From Apolygus lucorum (lineage: Eukaryota; Arthropoda; Insecta; Hemiptera; Miridae), in assembly GCA_009739505.2 (NCBI GenBank), contig CM019183.2, positions 65,444,199 through 65,508,198 of the forward strand: a stretch of 64,000 bases of DNA, given 5' to 3'. The notes under the pieces were generated by a model, which had not been told where the DNA came from, did no database searches, and was given only the letters and a program-made list of their open reading frames with translations. The position numbers and the translations under genes are program-made. Positions 30,625 through 43,578 of this stretch are shown one piece after another; position 1 is the first letter of the stretch, and the number at the start of each line of letters is the position of its first letter.

Positions 30625-32088
30625 TTACTCTTTGGAATCGATCACCACCCTGCTATCTCGTAACTTCATTATCTCCTTGGTCCCAATGAATTGAGCGATC
30701 CTGTAACAGAATTTGCAAGGGTGAGATTTGGATGATTTCACAAAACTAGTAAAGATCGAAATCGAAAAACTGAAGACAAAAATAGAAAAACAAGATGGGG
30801 AAAATTAGGTTTCCCCTGTTTTTGTTTGATAACTTTCCTCTTAGATAACACGATTTCGTCGTACCATCGGGCAACACTGGGAGGAGACGGCCATCCAAAC
30901 AGCCAATCAGCGAGCGTTTCAGCTTCACGTTGAGAGAGCTTCGGTGGTCGAGCTGGCCACCGATAACGCACTCCCGGTCCCGATACATTTCAATAAACAT
31001 AATTAAAACTTCTAAGACCGTTTTCCCGGTTATTTTTTGAAATCGTAAATTTTGATTGTCTCCCAAAAATAACAGGAGACTTATTTTCCGAAATCAACCC
31101 GATTTTCATCTATCCCACACCATTAACTATTCAGGAAAAATGCAAACAGAATTCGGTGAAATTCCCCATTATAATGACTACTAACGAAGAGGGAATTTCC
31201 TCGGATATTTCTTAAAGGTACAGCATTAATTAATAGATATTCATAAAAGATTTACATAATGTTCAATGAATTAAAATGTCAGTTAAAAGTGACACCTACC
31301 ATTTCGACAGCGTTGGGAAGAATACCAGGATGTAGGTGATGGGGACTATTGGGAACACGCCTACCCAGGCCTCGTCCAACTTATTCACGATGGCTACTGC
31401 ACTGAGATACGCACACCGAGCTGTGGTCATCCTCCGGTCACTAGGAGCGACATCCTGGCCGAACTCCTACGTGGAAAATTAATAAAAAAAGGATTCTGTT
31501 AGCTCAATTTAAAAAAAGGGTTTAAAATATTTTAATGAGGAGGATCGGGAATGAGGTCCTCAAGAATACAATTCCTCTTTCGCCGACCTTTCGATAAATT
31601 TCGTCGAAATCTAGGAGAATGAGGAGTTTTATTCCCAAGGACCACAATCCCAATTAATGTGACAGAGAATTTTTTGTTGGGTGGATCGTCATATTTGAAG
31701 ATCTTTTACCAACGTATGTTGATTTACCAATTCATTATTATAAATAGCAAACGGGAAAATAAGTTCTTCCATAATAAGCACATCAGTAGAAGCAGATAGG
31801 TAGGTAATAACTGCCAACACCTCAGAAGGATTTTCAAAGTGCATTGTCGACTGGGAACCTGTCGCTTACAGGTTCAAGTGCTGTGAAGAGGGTTAACTGT
31901 TATTTAAACTGCTTCATTAATGTTTTATAAACAATAAATGCTCAATACCTAATTATTCAACGTCTTACCTCGCCATGTTTTCCTGTGAAACAGTTCGCTA
32001 AGAAGTTGCTGAAAACCGGTCCTGGGCAGATGAGAGTCACTGAAATGCGTTTTCCTAACTTTTCTGTTCTTAAACTTTTGTAGTATCC
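30625..32088 (-). CDS. DHRS7-like short-chain dehydrogenase, last three coding exons
   Basis: The family are NAD(P)-dependent oxidoreductases with a Rossmann fold; DHRS7 members are membrane-associated. Exons in transcription order: 32088-31969 (GYYKSLRTEKLGKRISVTLI, then CPGPVFSNF), 31466-31300 (EFGQDVAPSDRRMTTARC... DEAWVGVFPI) and 30700-30625 (ends RVVIDSKE, TAA). Junctions are canonical on the - strand (TTTCAG|, GAG|GTAAGA, ACGTAG|, TG|GTAGGT, GTTACAG|) and phases join, giving 120 residues. The CPGPV motif after the active-site helix and the MTTARC stretch are typical of DHRS7. The nucleotide-binding TGxxxGxG and catalytic YxxxK exons must lie upstream, above 32088, but were not found in 32089-34140 or 60436-64000. 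The 26-kb foldback may lie in that missing intron. Repeat family D occupies the last intron. Confidence 0.82.
30737..31170 (+). repeat. D-family dispersed repeat, copy 2
   Basis: Matches 8070-8452 over its length, with an additional segment of about 80 bp (30932-31017, GAGCTTCGGTGGTCGAGC...). It is inside the last intron of the DHRS7-like gene. Confidence 0.75.
31550..31720. repeat. Degenerate relative of the 22688 foldback
   Basis: Shares GACCACAATCCC, TTAATGTGACA, TTGTTGGGTGGATCG and TTCGCCGACCTTTCGATAAA with the arms of the foldback at 22688-22942. Lies between DHRS7-like exons. Confidence 0.5.
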
Positions 32089-32429
32089 CTGAAATTTTAG
32101 AAGTAATAATTAGGGTGATTTATTATCGAATAAAATACTTAGGTACAGCTCAGGTGTGGGGTCTACTTAGTACTTACGAATACCTACACAAGATCAGTTG
32201 GATGGTAGCCAAGTAAGTACCTCCTTTATGTTACCCATCCAAATCACACGGATTATTAAATAATTTTATAATAATAATAATAATTAAATAATTTTCAAAA
32301 GAAATAATAAGAAACTAAATTACCCAAGTCACTTCGAAATCTTCCTTGAAAATAGTTGAAGTTTGTTACAAAATGTGAATTTTGTCCAAATACCTTTCAG
32401 TAAGACTCTGTACTTGTTAAAAAAAAAAA

Positions 32430-32990
32430 AAAAAAACGCTGCAATTCATTACAAAATGGTTGATTATTTTATTGTCTAGATCGCCCGTTTACATGGAACG
32501 CGGCTTTTCCATTATACCTAATACTACCTATCTACCATCAACTAGGGACTTAATACTACCTACTTACCATCGAAATGTTCAAAGAAACAAACAACTATAA
32601 GATTATATCAGCTGAAATTTGAACGGATGATATACCGGCCAATTTCCCTCATTTATTGCAAGTTCAACCCTTGTCCCCATTCAATGGGGACCAATTAAAA
32701 TTGAATAAGACGACACCGAGCTCTGTAGGACCAACCGTTCGCTCCCAATGGGGCCCATTGGGAGCGAACGGTTGGTCCTACAGAGCTCGGTGTCGTCTTA
32801 TTCAATTTTAATTGGTTTAAAAAAATACCTTTACATCCCGTGTTTTGAAAATTACAACCCCTATTCCCCCCTAGAAATGACTGACAACAAAAAACTAGGT
32901 ATGCTTCGTGGCACTTATAGACCCTCAAATTTTGAGGGTGTTACAATTATTTCTTGCTCGATTTTCATTACAATTGTTGAAAATAATAAA
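32430..32990 (+). repeat. C-family dispersed repeat, copy e, rearranged
   Basis: Begins AACGCTGCAATTCATTACAA, as copy c does, and continues to AAATAATAAACTACAA. An inverted duplication at 32691-32815 disrupts the middle. Confidence 0.65.
32691..32815. repeat. Perfect 125-bp palindrome
   Basis: The left arm 32691-32752 and right arm 32754-32815 are perfect inverse complements of 62 bp with a single G between them. The centre reads CCAATGGGGCCCATTGG. It consists of C-family sequence (GCGAACGGTTGGTCCTACAG) turned back on itself. Confidence 0.95.
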
Positions 32991-34087
32991 CTACAAATTA
33001 ATGTACAGGTTTTCATCAAGTCTTAGGCAAACATAAAGAGCAGAGATAGGAACCAGATGCTAATCACGTGGTGTACTGTTGTTAGTGATGGAAATTCCAA
33101 AAATACATTCATCCGCATTCTTGAGTTCAATCGGTCACCATACTATAAGATAACGACTATATTGAAGTTGTTAGAGAACCTAGCAACACAATTCAACTGA
33201 AACTATCCGATGAAATAATAATTGTCAGCGAAAAATGGGAAAAATCTTACTGAATAAACGGGTTTTGCCGGCAATTATTGTTAGATTTTGATGATTCCAG
33301 CGGCAATCTTATACTTTTTTAATTCCCTAGACAGATGCGCTAATTAATTTCGGGAAATCCTTGAAAATTTCAAATTCAGGTAGAATTTTTAAAGTTAGAG
33401 AGCCAGCAATTCAGAGAAATACCTACTTACCCAACATAGTATTCATTCTAACACCGATCCCAACTACACGGTGGATGCCAACTGAAAGTAACGCAAACCA
33501 ACAACTACCGCCTGTGTCCAGCTTGGCAGACGCCAGGACAGTGAAATCGGAAAAAAGAAGAAGATACTACTTATGTAAAATGGCCATGCTAGTTTTCCTG
33601 TTTCCTTCCAATTATCCGTTTTTTGAATCGTGATTGGAGCTTACCGAACTTATTTCTACCGGTAATTACTTGTTTTTTGTGCAATTATTGGTTTTATTCA
33701 ATCACTATTGAAGGTAGGCAACCGAATTTATAGTAAAGCAGGATCGTATCCGCTACATTCGACGTTTGAAGGGTGAGCTGTTCGAATGTTTTGCATTCAT
33801 GCAATCAACTGCATTCATTTTTGTTAGACAGACTTGCTGGGATGTTCAGTGAGATAGATAACGAGGCAAATTCAACTGTAGATTATAGAATAATTCTTAT
33901 CCTTTAATTTTTAGTTTTGGGCGAAGGAAAAGACACTATCATATTGGTCAATATATTGTGTCCAAGAAAGGATGATTCTTTTCCAAGAATCACCAGATTC
34001 TGCCAAATGTTCGTTAATTCGAAGAAATGTCAATCATGGATGAAAGTACCAAAAGTCCCGTCAGTTTCACCACCATCATAGTCTATT
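32991..34087. other. Unassigned stretch before the giant foldback
   Basis: Searched on the - strand for upstream DHRS7-like exons without success. AT-rich, no supported gene. Confidence 0.45.
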
Positions 34088-34149
34088 GGTTTGGTTCACT
34101 AATTATTTCAATATTGAATCCAGCAAGAAAAAATTAACCCCCAGAATTT
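34088..34149 (-). repeat. C-family copy f, left part, ending in target duplication
   Basis: GAATCCAGCAAGAAAAAATT followed by AACCCCC matches the corresponding block of C copies a and b. The last nine bases, CCAGAATTT (34141-34149), recur at 60427-60435, where the C element resumes. Confidence 0.8.
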
Positions 34150-34372
34150 GGGTCGGACTAATTTGAAGACCGAGAAGACTGGAAGACTGGAAGACCCAAG
34201 GTCAAATGACTGATAACACGGACAAAAATAAAAGTCCGTAGACGATTTACCGAAATTCGCGATTTTTGACCTTATTATATAGACTGATGTACATTTACAT
34301 GCAGAAATCAATGTAAATAAAGATTTTCTTGAACATAAGTACTTTTATCAAATCACTCCTTCAACATAGAAC
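34150..34372. repeat. Left terminal inverted repeat of the giant foldback
   Basis: Pairs with 60204-60426. It holds two GGAAGACT repeats, a satellite-like block AAGACCCAAGGTCAA and AAAATAAAAGTCCGTAGACG, then unique-looking sequence (ACATTTACATGCAGAAATCA) before regular satellite starts. The terminal part thus resembles a diverged satellite half-unit. Confidence 0.85.
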
Positions 34373-37300
34373 ACCAGTCTTCAAAATCAGGCTAGCTGTA
34401 TGAGGACAAATTTTGTCCGTAGATTTACTTTTTCCTCCATTTTGTGCATATTTAGCTGTGTATCATGAATTATCCTCTTCCAAAACCAAGTACTGACTTC
34501 TCTCAATATACCTGATGGTTTCAATTCTCTATTTCTCATTATTTTAAGCCGTACGAGGCAAAGAAGACCCAAGGTCAACCACAGAAAAAAATAAAATTCC
34601 GTGGTGGACTCATCAACTATTTACCTACTGTTCTAATGGCATATTTAGCTGTGTAACCCCTTCCAAAACAAAGTAATTACTTCTCTTAATATACCTGATA
34701 GTTTAAATTCTCTTTTTCTCATTATTTAAAGCCGTACGAGGCATAAAACTCCAGTCTTCAAAATCAGGCTTGCTGTATGAGGACAAATTTTGTCCGTAGA
34801 TTTAGTTATTCCTCCTTTTTGTGCATATTTAGCCGTGTATCATGAATTAACTTCTTCCAAAACCAAGTACTGACTTCTCTCAATATACCTGATGGTTTCA
34901 ATTATCTTTTTCTTATTATTTTAAGCCGTACGAGGCAAAGAAGACCCAAGGTCAACCTCGGAATAAACTAAAAGTCCGTAGCTGACTTATCAACTATTTA
35001 CCTACTGTTCTATGGGCATATTTAGCTGTGTAACCCCTTCCAAAACAAAGTAATTACTTCTCTTAATATACCTGATAGTTTAAATTCTCTTTTTCTCATT
35101 ATTTAAAGCCGTACGAGGCATAAAACTCCAGTCTTCAAAATCAGGCTTGCTGTATGAGGACAAATTTTGTCCGTAGATTTAGTTATTCCTCCTTTTTGTG
35201 CATATTTAGCCGTGTATCATGAATTAACTTCTTCCAAAACCAAGTACTGACTTCTCTCAATATACCTGATGGTTTCAATTATCTTTTTCTTATTATTTTA
35301 AGCCGTACGAGGCAAAGAAGACCCAAGGTCAACCTCGGAATAAACTAAAAGTCCGTAGCTGACTTATCAACTATTTACCTACTGTTCTATGGGCATATTT
35401 AGCTGTGTAACCCCTTCCAAAACAAAGTAATTACTTCTCTTAATATACCTGATAGTTTAAATTCTCTTTTTCTCATTATTTAAAGCCGTACGAGGCATAA
35501 AACTCCAGTCTTCAAAATCAGGCTTGCTGTATGAGGACAAATCTTGTCCGTAGATTTAGTTATTCCTCCTTTTTGTGCATATTTAGCCGTGTATCATGAA
35601 TTAACTTCTTCCAAAACCAAGTACTGACTTCTTTCAATATACCTGATGGTTTCAATTCTCTTTTTCTCATTATTTTAAGCCGTACGAGGCAAAGAAGACC
35701 CAAGGTCAACCAGAGAAAAAAAATAAAAGTCCGTAGCAGACTTATCAACTATTTACCTACTGTTCTATGGGCATATTTAGCTGTGTAACCCCTTCCAAAA
35801 CAAAGTAATTACTTCTCTCAATATACCTGATAGTTTAAATTCTCTTTTTCTCATTATTTAAAGCCGTACGAGGCATAAAACTCCAGTCTTCAAAATAAGC
35901 TTGCTGTATGAGGACAAATTTTGTCCGTAGATTTAGTTATTCCTCCTTTTTGTGCATATTTAGCCGTGTATCATGAATTAACTTCTTCCAAAACCAAGTA
36001 CTGACTTCTCTCAATATACCTGATGGTTTCAATTATCTTTTTCATATTATTTTAAGCCGTACGAGGCAAAGAAGACCCAAGGTCAACCTCGGAATAAACT
36101 AAAAGTCCGTAGCTGACTTATCAACTATTTACCTACTGTTCTATGGGCATATTTAGCTGTGTAACCCCTTCCAAAACAAAGTAATTACTTCTCTTAATAT
36201 ACCTGATAGTTTAAATTCTCTTTTTCTCATTATTTAAAGCCGTACGAGGCATAAAACTCCAGTCTTCAAAAGCAGGCTTGCTGTATGAGGACAAATCTTG
36301 TCCGTAGATTTAGTTATTCCTCCTTTTTGTGCATATTTAGCCGTGTATCATGAATTAACTTCTTCCAAAACCAAGTACTGACTTCTTTCAATATACCTGA
36401 TGGTTTCAATTGTCTTTTTCTCATTATTTTAAGCCGTACGAGGCAAAGAAGACCCAAGGTCAACCAGAGAAAAAAATAAAAGTCCGTAGCAGACTTATCA
36501 ACTATTTACCTACTGTTCTATGGGCATATTTAGCTGTGTAACCCCTTCCAAAACAAAGTAATTACTTCTCTCAATATACCTGATAGTTTAAATTCTCTTT
36601 TTCTCATTATTTAAAGCCGTACGAGGCATAAAACTCCAGTCTTCAAAATCAGGCTTGCTGTATGAGGACAAATTTTGTCCGTAGATTTAGTTATTCCTCC
36701 TTTTTGTGCATATTTAGCCGTGTATCATGAATTAACTTCTTCCAAAACCAAGTACTGACTTCTCTCAATATACCTGATGGTTTCAATTATCATTTTCATA
36801 TTATTTTAAGCCGTACGAGGCAAAGAAGACCCAAGGTCAACCTCGGAATAAACTAAAAGTCCGTAGCTGACTTATCAACTATTTACCTACTGTTCTATGG
36901 GCATATTTAGCTGTGTAACCCCTTCCAAAACAAAGTAATTACTTCTCTCAATATACCTGATAGTTTAAATTCTCTTTTTCTCATTATTTAAAGCCGTACG
37001 AGGCATAAAACTCCAGTCTTCAAAATCAGGCTTGCTGTATGAGGACAAATTTTGTCCGTAGATTTAGTTATTCCTCCTTTTTGTGCATATTTAGCCGTGT
37101 ATCATGAATTAACTTCTTCCAAAACCAAGTACTGACTTCTTTCAATATACCTGATGGTTTCAATTCTCTATTTCTCACTATTTTAAGCCGTACGAGGCAA
37201 AGAAGACCCAAGGTCAACCTCGGAATAAACTAAAAGTCCGTAGCTGACTTATCAACTATTTACCTACTGTTCTATGGGCATATTTAGCTGTGTAACCCCT

Positions 37301-40300
37301 TCCAAAACAAAGTAATTACTTCTCTTAATATACCTGATAGTTTAAATTCTCTTTTTCTCATTATTTAAAGCCGTATGAGGCATAAAACTCCAGTCTTCAA
37401 AATCAGGCTTGCTGTATGAGGACAAATTTTGTCCGTAGATTTAGTTATTCCTCCTTTTTGTGCATATTTAGCCGTGTATCATGAATTAACTTCTTCCAAA
37501 ACCAAGTACTGACTTCTTTCAATATACCTGATGGTTCCAATTCTCTTTTTCTCATTATTTTAAGCCGTACGAGGCAAAGAAGACCCAAGGTCAACCAGAG
37601 AAAAAAAATAAAAGTCCGTAGAAGACTTATCAACTATTTACCTACTGTTCTATGGGCATATTTAGCTGTGTAACCCCTTCCAAAACAAAGTAATTACTTC
37701 TCTTAATATACCTGATAGTTTAAATTCTCTTTTTCTCATTATTTAAAGCCGTACGAGGCATAAAACTCCAGTCTTCAAAATCAGGCTTGCTGTATGAGGA
37801 CAAATTTTGTCCGTAGATTTAGTTATTCTTCCTTTTTGTGCATATTTAGCCGTGTATCATGAATTAACTTCTTCCAAAACCAAGTACTGACTTCTGTCAA
37901 TATACCTGATGGTTTCAATTATCTTTTTCATATTATTTTAAGCCGTACGAGGCAAAGAAGACCCAAGGTCAACCTCGGAATAAACTAAAAGTCCGTAGCT
38001 GACTTATCAACTATTTACCTACTGTTCTATGGGCATATTTAGCTGTGTAACCCCTTCCAAAACAAAGTAATTACTTCTCTCAATATACCTGATAGTTTAA
38101 ATTCTCTTTTTCTCATTATTTAAAGCCGTACGAGGCATAAAACTCGTCTTCAAAATCAGGCTTGCTGTATGAGGACAAATTTTGTCCGTAGATTTAGTTA
38201 TTCCTCCTTTTTGTGCATATTTAGCCGTGTATCATGAATTAACTTCTTCCAAAACCAAGTACTGACTTCTCTCAATATACCTGATGGTTTCAATTATCTT
38301 TTTCATATTATTTTAAGCCGTACGAGGCAAAGAAGACCCAAGGTCAACCTCGGAATAAACTAAAAGTCCGTAGCTGACTTATCAACTATTTACCTACTGT
38401 TCTACGGGCATATTTAGCTGTGTAACCCCTTCCAAAACAAAGTAATTACTTCTCTTAATATACCTGATAGTTTAAATTCTCTTTTTCTCATTATTTAAAG
38501 CCGTACGAGGCATAAAACTCCAGTCTTCAAAATCAGGCTTGCTGTATGAGGACAAATTTTGTCCGTAGATTTAGTTATTCCTCCTTTTTGTGCATATTTA
38601 GCCGTGTATCATGAATTAACTTCTTCCAAAACCAAGTACTGACTTCTCTCAATATACCTGATGGTTTCAATTATCTTTTTCTCATTATTTTAAGCCGTAC
38701 GAGGCAAAGAAGACCCAAGGTCAACCTCGGAATAAACTAAAAGTCCGTAGCTGACTTATCAACTATTTACCTACTGTTCTATGGGCATATTTAGCTGTGT
38801 AACCCCTTCCAAAACAAAGTAATTACTTCTCTTAATATACCTGATAGTTTAAATTCTCTTTTTCTCATTATTTAAAGCCGTACGAGGCATAAAACTCCAG
38901 TCTTCAAAATCAGGCTTGCTGTATGAGGACAAATTTTGTCCGTAGATTTAGTTATTCCTCCTTTTTGTGCATATTTAGCTGTGTATCATGAATTAACTTC
39001 TTCCAAAACCAAGTACTGACTTCTTTCAATATACCTGATGGTTTCAATTATCTTTTTCATATTATTTTAAGCCGTACGAGGCAAAGAAGACCCAAGGTCA
39101 ACCTCGGAATAAACTAAAAGTCCGTAGCTGACTTATCAACTATTTACCTACTGTTCTATGGGCATATTTAGCTGTGTAACCCCTTCCAAAACAAAGTAAT
39201 TACTTCTCTTAATATACCTGATAGTTTAAATTCTCTTTTTCTCATTATTTAAAGCCGTACGAGGCATAAAACTCCAGTCTTCAAAATCAGGCTTGCTGTA
39301 TGAGGACAAATTTTGTCCGTAGATTTAGTTATTCCTCCTTCTTGTGCATATTTAGCCGTGTATCATGAATTAACTTCTTCCAAAACCAAGTACTGACTTC
39401 TCTCAATATACCTGATGGTTTCAATTATCTTTTTCTCATTATTTTAAGCCGTACGAGGCAAAGAAGACCCAAGGTCAACCTCGGAATAAACTAAAAGTCC
39501 GTAGCTGACTTATCAACTATTTACCTACTGTTCTAATGGCATATTTAGCTGTGTAACCCCTTCCAAAACAAAGTAATTACTTCTCTTAATATACCTGATA
39601 GTTTAAATTCTCTTTTTCTCATTATTTAAAGCCGTACGAGGCATAAAACTCCAGTCTTCAAAATCAGGCTTGCTGTATGAGGACAAATTTTGTCCGTAGA
39701 TTTAGTTATTCCTCCTTTTTGTGCATATTTAGCTGTGTATCATGAATTAACTTCTTCCAAAATCAAGTACTGACTTCTTTCAATATACCTGATGGTTTCA
39801 ATTCTCTTTTTCTCATTATTTTAAGCCGTACGAGGCAAAGAAGACCCAAGGTCAACCAGAGAAAAAAATAAAAGTCCGTAGCAGACTTATCAACTATTTA
39901 CCTACTGTTCTATGGGCATATTTAGCTGTGTAACCCCTTCCAAAACAAAGTAATTACTTCTCTTAATATACCTGATAGTTTAAATTCTCTTTTTCTCATT
40001 ATTTAAAGCCGTACGAGGCATAAAACTCCAGTCTTCAAAATCAGGCTTGCTGTATGAGGACAAATCTTGTCCGTAGATTTAGTTATTCCTCCTTTTTGTG
40101 CATATTTAGCCGTGTATCATGAATTAACTTCTTCCAAAACCAAGTACTGACTTCTCTCAATATACCTGATGGTTTCAATTATCTTTTTCTTATTATTTTA
40201 AGCCGTACGAGGCAAAGAAGACCCAAGGTCAACCTCGGAATAAACTAAAAGTCCGTAGCAGACTTATCAACTATTTACCTACTGTTCTATGGGCATATTT

Positions 40301-43300
40301 AGCTGTGTAACCCATTCCAAAACAAAGTAATTACTTCTCTTAATATACCTGATAGTTTAAATTCTCTTTTTCTCATTATTTAAAGCCGTACGAGGCATAA
40401 AACTCCAGTCTTCAAAATAAGCTTGCTGTATGAGGACAAATTTTGTCCGTAGATTTAGTTATTCCTCCTTTTTGTGCATATTTAGCCGTGTATCATGAAT
40501 TAACTTCTTCCAAAACCAAGTACTGACTTCTCTCAATATACCTGATGGTTTCAATTATCTTTTTCATATTATTTTAAGCCGTACGAGGCAAAGAAGACCC
40601 AAGGTCAACCTCGGAATAAACTAAAAGTCCGTAGCTGACTTATCAACTATTTACCTACTGTTCTAATGGCATATTTAGCTGTGTAACCCCTTCCAAAACA
40701 AAGTAATTACTTCTCTTAATATACCTGATAGTTTAAATTCTCTTTTTCTCATTATTTAAAGCCGTACGAGGCATAAAACTCCAGTCTTCAAAAGCAGGCT
40801 TGCTGTATGAGGACAAATCTTGTCCGTAGATTTAGTTATTCCTCCTTTTTGTGCATATTTAGCCGTGTATCATGAATTAACTTCTTCCAAAACCAAGTAC
40901 TGACTTCTTTCAATATACCTGATGGTTTCAATTGTCTTTTTCTCATTATTTTAAGCCGTACGAGGCAAAGAAGACCCAAGGTCAACCAGAGAAAAAAAAT
41001 AAAAGTCCGTAGCAGACTTATCAACTATTTACCTACTGTTCTATGGGCATATTTAGCTGTGTAACCCCTTCCAAAACAAAGTAATTACTTCTCTCAATAT
41101 ACCTGATAGTTTAAATTCTCTTTTTCTCATTATTTAAAGCCGTACGAGGCATAAAACTCCAGTCTTCAAAATCAGGCTTGCTGTATGAGGACAAATTTTG
41201 TCCGTAGATTTAGTTATTCCTCCTTTTTGTGCATATTTAGCCGTGTATCATGAATTAACTTCTTCCAAAACCAAGTACTGACTTCTCTCAATATACCTGA
41301 TGGTTTCAATTATCTTTTTCATATTATTTTAAGCCGTACGAGGCAAAGAAGACCCAAGGTCAACCTCGGAATAAACTAAAAGTCCGTAGCTGACTTATCA
41401 ACTATTTACCTACTGTTCTATGGGCATATTTAGCTGTGTAACCCCTTCCAAAACAAAGTAATTACTTCTCTCAATATACCTGATAGTTTAAATTCTCTTT
41501 TTCTCATTATTTAAAGCCGTACGAGGCATAAAACTCCAGTCTTCAAAATCAGGCTTGCTGTATGAGGACAAATTTTGTCCGTAGATTTAGTTATTCCTCC
41601 TTTTTGTGCATATTTAGCCGTGTATCATGAATTAACTTCTTCCAAAACCAAGTACTGACTTCTTTCAATATACCTGATGGTTTCAATTCTCTATTTCTCA
41701 TTATTTTAAGCCGTACGAGGCAAAGAAGACCCAAGGTCAACCTCGGAATAAACTAAAAGTCCGTAGCTGACTTATCAACTATTTACCTACTGTTCTATGG
41801 GCATATTTAGCTGTGTAACCCCTTCCAAAACAAAGTAATTACTTCTCTTAATATACCTGATAGTTTAAATTCTCTTTTTCTCATTATTTAAAGCCGTATG
41901 AGGCATAAAACTCCAGTCTTCAAAATCAGGCTTGCTGTATGAGGACAAATTTTGTCCGTAGATTTAGTTATTCCTCCTTTTTGTGCATATTTAGCCGTGT
42001 ATCATGAATTAACTTCTTCCAAAACCAAGTACTGACTTCTTTCAATATACCTGATGGTTCCAATTCTCTTTTTCTCATTATTTTAAGCCGTACGAGGCAA
42101 AGAAGACCCAAGGTCAACCAGAGAAAAAAATAAAAGTCCGTAGAAGACTTATCAACTATTTACCTACTGTTCTATGGGCATATTTAGCTGTGTAACCCCT
42201 TCCAAAACAAAGTAATTACTTCTCTTAATATACCTGATAGTTTAAATTCTCTTTTTCTCATTATTTAAAGCCGTACGAGGCATAAAACTCCAGTCTTCAA
42301 AATCAGGCTTGCTGTATGAGGACAAATTTTGTCCGTAGATTTAGTTATTCTTCCTTTTTGTGCATATTTAGCCGTGTATCATGAATTAACTTCTTCCAAA
42401 ACCAAGTACTGACTTCTCTCAATATACCTGATGGTTTCAATTATCTTTTTCTTATTATTTTAAGCCGTACGAGGCAAAGAAGACCCAAGGTCAACCTCGG
42501 AATAAACTAAAAGTCCGTAGCTGACTTATCAACTATTTACCTACTGTTCTATGGGCATATTTAGCTGTGTAACCCCTTCCAAAACAAAGTAATTACTTCT
42601 CTTAATATACCTGATAGTTTAAATTCTCTTTTTCTCATTATTTACAGCCGTAGGAGTCATAAAAGACCAGTCTTCAAAATAAGGTGTGCTGTATGGGGAC
42701 AATGTTTGTCCGTAGATTTACTTATTCGTCTTTTTTGTGCATATTTAGCTGTGTATCACGAATTAACATCATCCTAAACAAAGCAATGACGTCTCTTAGT
42801 ATACCTGATGGTTTACATTCTCTTTTTCTCATTATTTTAGGCCGTACGAGGCATAGAAGACCCAAGGTCAACCTCGAAATAAACTAAAAGTCCGTAGAGG
42901 ACCGATCAACAATTTACCAAGTCTTCTTCGGGCATATTTAGCTGTGTAACCCCTATCAAAACCAAGTACCTTAATATACCTGATAGTTTAAATTCTCTAT
43001 TTCTCATTATTTACAGCCGTAGGAGTCATGAAAGACCAGTCTTCAAAATAAGGTGTGCTGTATGGGGACAATGTTTGTCCGTAGATTTACTTATCCCTCT
43101 TTTTTGTGCATATCTAGCTGTGTATCACGAATTAACCTCATCCTAAACAAAGTAATGACTTCTCTCAATATACCTGATGGTTTCAATTCTCTTTTTCTCA
43201 TTATTTTAAGCCGTACGAGGCATAGAAGACCCAAGGTCAACCTCGAAATAAACTAAAAGTCCGTAGAGGACCGATCAATAATTTACCTAGTCTTCTTCGG

Positions 43301-43578
43301 GCATATTTAGCTGTGTAACCCCTACCAAAACCAAGTACTTACTTCTCTTAATATACCTGATAGTTTAAATTCTCTATTTCTCATTATATAAAGCCATACG
43401 AGTCATAAAAGACCAGTCTTCAAAATAAGGTGTGCTGTATGGGGACAATGTTTGTCCGTAGATTTACTTATTCCTCTTTCTTTTGCATATTTAGCTTTGT
43501 ATCACGAATTATCCTCATCCTAAACAAAGTAATAACGTCTCTTAGTATACCTGATGGTTTAAATTCTCTTTTTCTGAA
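34373..43578. repeat. Left satellite array (~377-bp dimeric unit)
   Basis: About 24 tandem units with a period of 377-378 bp, measured between successive GGCATAAAACTCCAGTC sites at 34741, 35118, 35495 and 35873. Each unit is two related halves of about 189 bp, both starting GCCGTACGAGGCA and both containing GCATATTTAGC, CCAAAAC and AATATACCTGAT. Units at the inner edge (42650-43578) and outer edge are more diverged than the middle. Variants repeat at a distance of about 4,522 bp (12 units): AAAAGCAGGCTT at 36268 and 40790, CCGTATGAGG at 37371 and 41894. Short open frames in the array are by-products. Confidence 0.95.

Noticed and set aside
33440..33560. Reverse-strand exon-like stretch ending in GGTAAGTAG as an upstream DHRS7-like exon
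   Set aside because: The translation has no resemblance to the dehydrogenase fold and phase cannot be joined.
34373..43578. Tandem array as CRISPR
   Set aside because: Units of ~377 bp without short repeats and variable spacers, in a eukaryotic genome.
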